Assembly (NCBI GenBank): GCA_020723225.1 | Contig: DYJG01000155.1 | Coordinates: forward strand, 1-6,354 | Direction: 5' to 3' | DNA: 6,354 nucleotides | DNA from: Desulfobacca acetoxidans | Lineage (GTDB): Bacteria > Desulfobacterota > Desulfobaccia > Desulfobaccales > 0-14-0-80-60-11 | Shown here: positions 1 through 6,354 of the stretch, piece after piece | Position numbering within the stretch: the stretch's first letter is position 1 | Layout of the letters: every line of letters starts with the position of its first letter | Program-made: the position numbers and the translations under genes | The notes under the pieces: generated by a model | The model's database searches: none | What the model was told of the DNA's origin: nothing | The model's input: only the letters and a program-made list of their open reading frames with translations

Positions 1-701
1 AGGTTCTTTACCGGAGCGCCACCGCGGGTCAAGTCAGTGTGCCCGGGTTCTCCGAAGACTACGCCTCCCTGGCTCTGGCGCTTTTGGACCTGTATGAAAC
101 CGATTTCGACCCGGCCCGGCTGACCGCGTCCAAGCAGCTTATGGCCTTACTGGACAGGAATTTCCTGGACCCGGAAGCCGGCCTCTATTTTTACGTAGCC
201 CGGGACCGGGAAAGTCCCTTGATCCGCTCCAAGAGCATCTTCGATCAGACCCTTCCTTCCGGCAACTCCCTGGCGGCCCGGGTCTGCCTGAAACTGCACC
301 GGCTCACGGAGGAGGCCCCTTACCGGCAGCGGGGCCAGGCCATTCTCCGGGCCTTCCTGGGCCGGGCCCGGGAGAACCCTTTCGCTTTTTCCCACCTGTG
401 GACTGCGGCCGTTCTCTATCTCCTGCCGCCTTTGGACCTCACCCTGGTGGGCGATCCCGATGATCCCCGGCTCCAGGAGATGCTGGCTGCGGCTTATGGC
501 CAATTTTTGCCGGAAAGGCGGCTGATTCTGAAAAATCCGGCGGATTGCGCCCTGCTTGAAGAGCTTTCCCCCGCGGCCCGGACCTATGGTCCTTTGGGAG
601 AAGGGCCTACGGCCTTTTTGTGTCACGATTTCACCTGCCGCCCGGCCATAAAGGACCCGGCGGAATTGGCCGCCAGGTTGGGGCAGTTCAGGAGAGGGTA
701 G
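1..701 (+). CDS. YyaL/SPATA20-type (DUF255) thioredoxin-domain protein, C-terminal part
   Basis: Partial gene cut by the left edge; the first complete codon is at 3 and 232 residues are visible up to TAG at 699-701. The GTG at 39 is an internal codon: the frame is open to the edge and the residues before it (LYRSATAGQVSVPGFSEDYA) match a conserved stretch of this family. Other family marks are PSGNS near 255-269 and the Cys-containing ending AFLCHDFTCRPAIKDP at 612-659, close to the usual family ending. Known of the family (COG1331; Bacillus YyaL, human SPATA20): an N-terminal thioredoxin-like domain followed by a six-hairpin glycosidase-like alpha/alpha barrel. Only the end of the barrel is seen here, so the thioredoxin CxxC cannot be judged. 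No signal peptide can be assessed. The biochemical role of the family is not established. The family call is quite sure; the function is open. Confidence 0.88.
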   Translation, partial: VLYRSATAGQVSVPGFSEDYASLALALLDLYETDFDPARLTASKQLMALLDRNFLDPEAGLYFYVARDRESPLIRSKSIFDQTLPSGNSLAARVCLKLHRLTEEAPYRQRGQAILRAFLGRARENPFAFSHLWTAAVLYLLPPLDLTLVGDPDDPRLQEMLAAAYGQFLPERRLILKNPADCALLEELSPAARTYGPLGEGPTAFLCHDFTCRPAIKDPAELAARLGQFRRG

Positions 702-742
702 GGCAGGGGTCAGGGTTGCGGGTTGCGGGTTGCGGGTTTTTT

Positions 743-767
743 GGTTCCCAATCTGCGCTTGGGAACC
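743..767. repeat. Hairpin with perfect 9-bp stem
   Basis: GGTTCCCAA at 743-751 pairs perfectly with TTGGGAACC at 759-767 around a 7-base loop. It lies 41 bases after the stop of the upstream gene, just inside the left heptamer arm. The T run (737-742) precedes the stem on the + strand and no T run follows it, so it is not a standard rho-independent terminator. It could still stall transcription or protect the 3' end of the upstream message. Confidence 0.55.
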
Positions 768-776
768 CCATTACCC

Positions 777-793
777 GCAAAGCTGAGCTTTGC
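777..793. repeat. Compact hairpin GCAAAGC-TGA-GCTTTGC
   Basis: A perfect 7-bp stem (777-783 with 787-793) closes a 3-base loop, ten bases after the previous hairpin. Two tight palindromes in tandem inside the heptamer-bounded block suggest a structured repeat unit rather than chance. No T tract follows closely enough for a standard terminator (TTTT at 797-800 is three bases beyond TGC-TGA). Confidence 0.45.
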
Positions 794-831
794 TGATTTT
801 AATCAAGCTTATCAATTCAAAAAAGTGCAGA

Positions 832-887
832 TTGCTGGTTGCGGTCCCGGCTGGGGCGTCGGCAGAAATCTCAATTAAAACCAGCAA
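832..887. repeat. 9-bp inverted repeat inside the heptamer-bounded block
   Basis: TTGCTGGTT at 832-840 is the exact reverse complement of AACCAGCAA at 879-887, with 38 bases between. It is a third palindromic part of the 713-941 block. It is short enough that chance cannot be excluded on its own. Confidence 0.35.
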
Positions 888-1100
888 AACGCGGATAATC
901 GGTTCCCTAAACCCGCAACTCGCAACCCGCAACCCGCAACTCCTAAGCCTCGATCAATTAAAAATGTCCCGCGGCATAATTTTTTTCGATGTTTTTTGTC
1001 GCGGAGTTAATTACATTAAAAAGATAATCTTTCCGGGAAAATTGCGCTGGCGGGAGGCGCCGCGGTACATCAGCGGTTTCCTGTTTATCCCGGTGAGCCC

Positions 1101-1108
1101 AAGGAAGG
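1101..1108 (+). promoter_or_regulatory. Ribosome binding site of the 86-residue gene
   Basis: The purine-rich AAGGAAGG ends 9 bases before the ATG at 1118. It is the best Shine-Dalgarno-like sequence on the + strand in this region and is the main reason for accepting the short downstream reading frame as a gene. Confidence 0.6.
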
Positions 1109-1117
1109 AAAGCGCTC

Positions 1118-1378
1118 ATGTCCAGAGTAAAAGAACGCCCCACCCGGGGCCAGAAACTGGAAATCAAAGTTATTCCCCCTAATTACCTGGAATTGCCCCT
1201 GGCGGAAATCATCCACCTGCTGGGTGACGGCCCCCTGATGTGGCCGGGGGGAGCCGGCCGGGCCCAGGGGGTGAAATTCGTGCAATATGACCTCAAAAAG
1301 AAACGGGGCCGCAAGCCCAAAAACCAAAATTCAGAACGGCAGCCCCTCCCGGGTTCTGCCCGATCGAACCTCCCCTGA
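1118..1378 (+). CDS. Unrecognised small basic protein with AT-hook-like tail, upstream of uvrA
   Basis: An 86-residue reading frame from ATG (1118) to TGA (1376-1378). I do not recognise a family. The N-terminal half (about residues 12-32, EIKVIPPNYLELPLAEIIHL) could form a strand and a helix. The middle is Gly/Pro-rich (GPLMWPGGAGRAQG). Around residues 60-69 is the basic cluster KKKRGRKPKN, which resembles the Arg-Gly-Arg core of AT-hook minor-groove DNA-binding motifs, though the classical RGRP is RGRK here. The last 17 residues are low-complexity and may be disordered. There is no signal peptide or membrane segment. The good ribosome binding site, the in-register ATG and the short 34-base gap to uvrA support a real gene, probably co-transcribed with uvrA. 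A role in DNA binding would be inference only. A spurious reading frame is the main alternative, given the GC-rich context. Confidence 0.6.
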   Translation: MSRVKERPTRGQKLEIKVIPPNYLELPLAEIIHLLGDGPLMWPGGAGRAQGVKFVQYDLKKKRGRKPKNQNSERQPLPGSARSNLP

Positions 1379-1412
1379 GCCATTCCGCCATCGGCCTCCA
1401 GAGCCTGAGCGC

Positions 1413-4229
<2,817 letters not shown>

Positions 4230-4481
4230 CTATTAACAAATTCACATTCACGTACCACAAAACAGCGTAATCAAACGGCGTTCATCTGCGTTTATCGGCG
4301 GTTAAATATTAACCGCCGATGCACGCCGATAAACGCCGCTCATCTTAAGGGTTGCTGCTCAAGAAAGCTAACTTGGTATAAAGCACTTCCCCTCACCTTA
4401 TTTCCTCTTAGGCTCCCACTCTTCGGAATCTGGGCAACTCTTGTTGCCGTTGCGGGGTTTGCAGCAGGTTCTTCCGGGGGA
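4230..4481. other. Convergent intergenic region between uvrA and the radical SAM gene
   Basis: 252 bases between two genes that point towards each other, so it must hold the ends of both transcripts. It contains the 61-bp palindrome at 4277-4337 and a small hairpin, GGCAAC-TCTT-GTTGCC (4433-4448), 33 bases beyond the radical SAM stop codon. Neither hairpin is followed by a T tract in the relevant direction, so no classical intrinsic terminator is seen. No reading frame here looks like a gene. Confidence 0.6.
4277..4337. repeat. 61-bp near-perfect palindrome of 10-base units (GCGTTYATCK type)
   Basis: Each arm is 29 bases and the loop is ATA (4306-4308). The inner 12 bp (4294-4305 with 4309-4320) pair perfectly. 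The next 10-base unit (4287-4296 against 4318-4327) has 3 mismatches and the outermost (4277-4286 against 4328-4337) has 1. A competing fold exists: GCGTTTATCGGCG at 4288-4300 is the exact reverse complement of 4324-4336 (13 bp, 23-base loop), because the arms are made of variants of one decamer. It sits 48 bases after the uvrA stop, between convergent genes, and could end or insulate both transcripts. It resembles decamer-phased GTTCATCTGCG-type dispersed repeats that I associate with deltaproteobacterial and planctomycete intergenic regions; that link is from memory and untested. Confidence 0.75.
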
Positions 4482-4498
4482 TTAGGCCGGATTAGGCC
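4479..4498. repeat. Perfect 10-bp tandem duplication at the 3' end of the radical SAM gene
   Basis: GGATTAGGCC occurs twice back to back (4479-4488 and 4489-4498). The radical SAM stop codon (4482-4484) lies in one copy and codons near its last residues in the other. Because 10 is not a multiple of 3, gain or loss of a copy moves the stop. Confidence 0.8.
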
Positions 4499-6023
4499 CT
4501 GCGGCGGTCATACTGAAAGCCGGTTCACCGGGCAGCTCACAGAAACGGTGGGTAATCATGCGGTAATGGAGGCCCGCCGCGGCTATGGTAATGCCGATGG
4601 GGAAATGCATGGGATTGCGCCAGAGCAGGCGTCCCAAAAAAGACCAGAAGGCGCGTCGGCCCGGTTCTTTGAGGCCCAACCCGATGACGATTTTCAGCAC
4701 TGCGACCAGTTCCCGGTGTCTGGGAAAGCGGGCCGGCAGGACAGAGTTGGGGCGGTAATGCTCCAAGAAGGCGAGGATGCGCCGGTAGAAAGGCTCAGGA
4801 TCAAAGAGCCGGCCCAGGAGGGCCTTGTAACCCTCCAATAAACGCTCACGCCCCATCGTCGGCATAAAATTAAGGGCGCCGGCATTCATAGTGGTGTCAC
4901 CGTCACTGTCCCAGAGGAGGCGTCCTTCGGACTCCAGGCGCCGATAGAGCCGGGTATCGGGGGGGGCGGTCAGCAGGTTGATCATGGCCGTGGGGATGGC
5001 GGCTTTCTCGATAAAATCCGCTTGACGGTCGAAGATGTTGGGGGAGTCCGAGTCAAAGCCCACGATAAAACCGCCGCTGACTTCCATCCCCTGCGCCTGG
5101 ATGGTCCGCACCGCCTCCACCAGGTCCCGGTTGAGGTTCTGGCGCTTATTACATTCCTTTAACGAGGCAGGGTCCGGGGTTTCGATCCCCAGGAAGAGGC
5201 CCACAAAGCCGGCCTGGGCCATGAGGGGCAACAACTCCGGGTCGTCCACCACTTCCAGGCTGACCTGGGCCACGAAATGGAAGGGATAGCGGTGTTCGGC
5301 CTGCCAGCGAGCCAGCTCTCGCAGGATGTCCTTGGCCTTGCCGTGATGACAGATAAAATTGTCGTCGGCAAAGGTAATATCTCTCCGCCACCCCGCTTCA
5401 TAGAGCCCCTGGAGCTCGGCCAGGATCTGGCCCGGCTCCTTGTAGCGGGGTTTCCGGCCGTAAAGGACGATTACGTGGCAAAAATCACAGTCATGGGGAC
5501 AGCCCCGGCACACCTGGACCATCATATTCATATACCGGGAACGGTCTAACAGCTCCCAGGCAGGTACCGGCGAGGCGGCGATGGCCGGAAACCGGGAAGC
5601 CCGGTACTCCGGCAAGGCCTTGCCCTGGGCCAGGTCCGCCAAAAAGACCGGCATGGTCTCTTCCACTTCGCCGATGAAGAGGTGCTCCACCGGCTCGAAC
5701 CGCGTCCCCGGGGTGCTGAAATGGACGCCGCCGGCACAGACTTTGACACCCAGGGCCCGGCAGCGCCGGATGACGGCGTCCGCGGATGCAGACTGGATGG
5801 TCATGGCGCTGACAAAAGCCAGATCACACCCGGCCAGGTGTTCATCCGTCAGCGGCTCCACGTTCAGGTCCACCAGTTTCTTGTCCCAATCAGAAGGCAG
5901 CATGGCGGCCACGGTGAGGAGAGCCAGGGGCGGACCGACAGCCTTGACGCCGAGAAACTTGATGGCATGACGGAGGCTCCAGAAGGTTTCCGGAAACTCG
6001 GGAGAGATAAGCAGGACTCTCAT
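4482..6023 (-). CDS. B12-binding-type radical SAM protein with DUF4070-like C-terminus (HpnP-like superfamily)
   Basis: A 513-residue cytoplasmic enzyme. Residues 1-135 form a Rossmann-like cobalamin-binding-type domain (MRVLLISPEFPETFWS; GPPLALLTVAAMLP at 30-43; CAGGVHF at 96-102). Residues 165-365 are the radical SAM core, with the 4Fe-4S cluster motif C175-PHD-C179-DF-C182, then FADDNFI (218-224), GIETPD (279-284) and SGGFIVGFDSD (316-326). The remainder resembles DUF4070. Known: such proteins use SAM and, usually, a methylcobalamin cofactor; HpnP, the hopanoid C-2 methylase, is one member. No hopanoid or other substrate-defining genes are visible, so the substrate is unknown and I do not call it hpnP. 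Canonical DxHxxG is absent at the expected place. Unusual residues are Cys172 before the cluster, His183 directly after it, and C225-H-H. The ATG at 6023 is preferred over the TTG at 6035: GAGGA precedes it and the family begins with this M-RVLL strand. Confidence 0.9.
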   Translation of the reverse strand: MRVLLISPEFPETFWSLRHAIKFLGVKAVGPPLALLTVAAMLPSDWDKKLVDLNVEPLTDEHLAGCDLAFVSAMTIQSASADAVIRRCRALGVKVCAGGVHFSTPGTRFEPVEHLFIGEVEETMPVFLADLAQGKALPEYRASRFPAIAASPVPAWELLDRSRYMNMMVQVCRGCPHDCDFCHVIVLYGRKPRYKEPGQILAELQGLYEAGWRRDITFADDNFICHHGKAKDILRELARWQAEHRYPFHFVAQVSLEVVDDPELLPLMAQAGFVGLFLGIETPDPASLKECNKRQNLNRDLVEAVRTIQAQGMEVSGGFIVGFDSDSPNIFDRQADFIEKAAIPTAMINLLTAPPDTRLYRRLESEGRLLWDSDGDTTMNAGALNFMPTMGRERLLEGYKALLGRLFDPEPFYRRILAFLEHYRPNSVLPARFPRHRELVAVLKIVIGLGLKEPGRRAFWSFLGRLLWRNPMHFPIGITIAAAGLHYRMITHRFCELPGEPAFSMTAAGPNPA

Positions 6024-6026
6024 ATA

Positions 6027-6031
6027 TCCTC
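6027..6031 (-). promoter_or_regulatory. Ribosome binding site of the radical SAM gene
   Basis: On the minus strand GAGGA lies three bases before the ATG at 6023. The spacing is short but usable. It decides the start: the alternative TTG at 6035 overlaps this site and has no purine-rich sequence before it. Confidence 0.6.
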
Positions 6032-6035
6032 GCAA

Positions 6036-6041
6036 ATTATA
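6036..6041 (-). promoter_or_regulatory. Possible -10 element (TATAAT) very close to the radical SAM start
   Basis: A perfect TATAAT on the minus strand ends 12 bases before the ATG. Transcription from it would start near 6029-6030, inside the Shine-Dalgarno sequence, giving an almost leaderless message. No -35-like hexamer is present 16-18 bases upstream, where the sequence is GC-rich. It may be chance in a short AT-rich patch. Confidence 0.2.
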
Positions 6042-6044
6042 TTA

Positions 6045-6063
6045 GGCGGCAGCCCCGGCCGCC
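6045..6063. repeat. GC-rich hairpin in the radical SAM leader
   Basis: GGCGGC (6045-6050) pairs with GCCGCC (6058-6063) around a 7-base loop, 21 bases before the ATG of the minus-strand gene. If transcription starts further upstream, this stem would lie just ahead of the ribosome binding site and could affect translation. It is short, so it is weakly supported. Confidence 0.35.
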
Positions 6064-6091
6064 GCAGGGAAACGATGGTTCCGATACCGAT

Positions 6092-6194
6092 TCGCAATCA
6101 AAACGTATACTTACCCCCGGGGGCGAATCTGGTATTCATCCATCCCTCGGGGCGAACATAAGGTGCGCTGCTTTTTAATGCTTTTTGATTGCGA
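6092..6194. repeat. 103-bp unit bounded by 12-bp perfect inverted repeats
   Basis: TCGCAATCAAAA at 6092-6103 is the exact reverse complement of TTTTGATTGCGA at 6183-6194. Between the arms are two related GC-rich motifs sharing GGGGCGAA (6120-6127 and 6149-6156) and no reading frame. The unit ends only three bases before the next inverted-repeat element. It looks like a small non-coding repeat element; a paired RNA structure is the other reading. Confidence 0.5.
6114..6157. repeat. Two related copies of a CCCNCGGGGCGAA motif
   Basis: CCCCCGGGGGCGAAT (6114-6128) and CCCTCGGGGCGAAC (6144-6157) share GGGGCGAA exactly, with starts 29 bases apart. The second copy can form an imperfect hairpin with the following GGTGCGC (GCGAAC against GTGCGC, one mismatch), so the motif may be a decayed palindromic repeat. 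Confidence 0.4.
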
Positions 6195-6197
6195 CTT

Positions 6198-6325
6198 GAG
6201 ACTTCTGCGAAAGCCCCATCTGATGCTTGTTTAGTCAATATGTGGCACAGGCGCTACCGCCTGCTGCGAAATGAGGTGGAATAGCCGAGGGCGGCTAGGC
6301 CACATGAGACTTTCGCAGAAGTCTC
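6198..6325. mobile_element. 128-bp MITE-like element with 16-bp perfect terminal inverted repeats
   Basis: GAGACTTCTGCGAAAG at 6198-6213 is the exact reverse complement of 6310-6325. The match continues inward with 6 of the next 9 bases, so each end is about 25 bp. The interior has no reading frame but is highly structured: CAGGCG-CTAC-CGCCTG (6248-6263) and TAGCCG-AGGG-CGGCTA (6282-6297) are perfect hairpins, enclosed by ATGTGGC (6240-6246) pairing with GCCACAT (6299-6305). The right end is also its own hairpin, GAGACTT with AAGTCTC (6306-6325). CTGCGAAA of the left end recurs inside at 6264-6271. Size, ends and lack of coding fit a non-autonomous element mobilised by a transposase elsewhere. 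No target-site duplication is evident, so the exact outer boundaries are not certain. Confidence 0.65.
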
Positions 6326-6354
6326 GGGTTGGTCTGAAAACTGGTCTTCGTGAG

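Larger units (their letters stand above)
713..941. repeat. Inverted pair of GGGTTGC heptamer arrays flanking about 170 bp
   Basis: The left arm, 713-739, is GGGTTGC three times followed by GGGTTT. The right arm, 911-941, is the reverse complement (GCAACCC units, one copy altered to GCAACTC). Aligned from the inner side, the arms agree over about 25 bases with one or two mismatches. GGTTCCC also occurs near the inner edge of both arms (743-749 and 901-907), but in direct orientation. The interior has no supported gene. The whole resembles a non-autonomous repeat element or a compound dispersed repeat. No target-site duplication was recognised, so the nature of the element is inference. Confidence 0.6.
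702..1117. other. Intergenic region with a repeat cluster, then an AT-rich leader
   Basis: No convincing gene. Positions 713-941 carry heptamer arrays and hairpins, described separately. From about 950 to 1045 the sequence becomes AT-rich, with T runs at 980-986 and 992-997 and a weak hairpin (CCGCGGCA at 969-976 with TGTCGCGG at 997-1004, one G-T pair, 20-base loop). This stretch is the natural place for a promoter of the 1118 gene and uvrA. I found no well-spaced -35/-10 pair: GATAAT at 1023-1028 is a fair -10, but its nearest -35-like hexamer (TTGTCG, 996-1001) is 21 bases away. Confidence 0.6.
6024..6354. other. Upstream region of the radical SAM gene, filled with small inverted-repeat units
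   Basis: 331 bases to the right edge with no supported gene. It holds, in order, a possible promoter and GC hairpin next to the radical SAM start, an inverted-repeat unit (6092-6194), and a MITE-like unit (6198-6325), all listed separately. The last 29 bases (6326-6354) hold only a short direct repeat, TGGTCT at 6330-6335 and 6342-6347. Confidence 0.65.

Noticed and set aside
713..941. CRISPR array
   Set aside because: The repeat unit is only seven bases, copies abut with no spacers, and the two arrays are in opposite orientation.
950..1117. SOS (LexA) operator controlling uvrA
   Set aside because: No CTG-N10-CAG or GAAC-N4-GTTC type palindrome was found here. CTGTTTATCCCGGTGAG at 1081-1097 matches only one half. 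A lineage-specific LexA box cannot be excluded.
790..1182. 130-residue + strand reading frame across the intergenic region
   Set aside because: It runs through the heptamer array and hairpins, has no ribosome binding site, overlaps the start of the better-supported 1118 gene, and its sequence is translated repeat DNA.
4277..4337. Classical rho-independent terminator
   Set aside because: The stem is strong, but no T tract follows on either strand.
5829..5846. Literal DxHxxG match (DEHLAG, residues 60-65) in the radical SAM protein, the cobalamin-binding signature
   Set aside because: Canonical DxHxxG follows the first strand of the B12 domain. This match lies between the second and third strands, at a place where relatives read similar sequences without His. 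It is probably coincidence.
5682..6161. 159-residue + strand reading frame over the start of the radical SAM gene
   Set aside because: It is antisense to the conserved N-terminal domain and has no recognisable motif or ribosome binding site.
6198..6325. tRNA gene, because of the cloverleaf-like fold
   Set aside because: Arm lengths do not fit, there is no T-loop or anticodon-arm pattern, and the outer stem is 16 bp or longer.

Overview
The window looks like a piece of chromosome from a GC-rich Gram-negative bacterium. I would guess a deltaproteobacterial-type lineage (Desulfobacterota). That guess rests on general protein character and on several short palindromic repeats between genes; no rRNA or other strict marker is present, so it is tentative.

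Layout from left to right. (1) Positions 1-701 (+) hold the C-terminal 232 residues of a YyaL/SPATA20-type (DUF255) thioredoxin-domain protein whose start lies outside the window. (2) Positions 702-1117 have no convincing gene. They carry two inverted arrays of a GGGTTGC heptamer around several tight hairpins, then an AT-rich stretch. (3) Positions 1118-1378 (+) encode an unrecognised basic 86-residue protein with an AT-hook-like tail and a good ribosome binding site. (4) After 34 bases comes a complete uvrA (1413-4229, +), the damage-recognition ATPase of nucleotide excision repair. (5) Positions 4230-4481 are a convergent intergenic region with a striking 61-bp palindrome built from 10-base units. 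(6) Positions 4482-6023 (-) encode a complete B12-binding-type radical SAM enzyme of the DUF4070/HpnP-like superfamily, specific reaction unknown. (7) Positions 6024-6354 lie upstream of that gene and contain two adjacent compact inverted-repeat units, 6092-6194 and 6198-6325. The second has 16-bp perfect terminal inverted repeats and looks like a MITE or other non-autonomous mobile element.

The genes do not form one evident pathway. The 86-residue gene and uvrA are probably co-transcribed, because the gap is short and uvrA has almost no Shine-Dalgarno sequence of its own. The radical SAM gene is transcribed towards uvrA. The densest unexplained content is in the intergenic regions, each of which has its own type of palindromic repeat. 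I did not see a clearly new multi-gene system. The items most worth checking are the paired mini-elements at 6092-6325, the 61-bp palindrome at 4277-4337, the small protein before uvrA, and the unusual Cys/His residues around the radical SAM cluster site.
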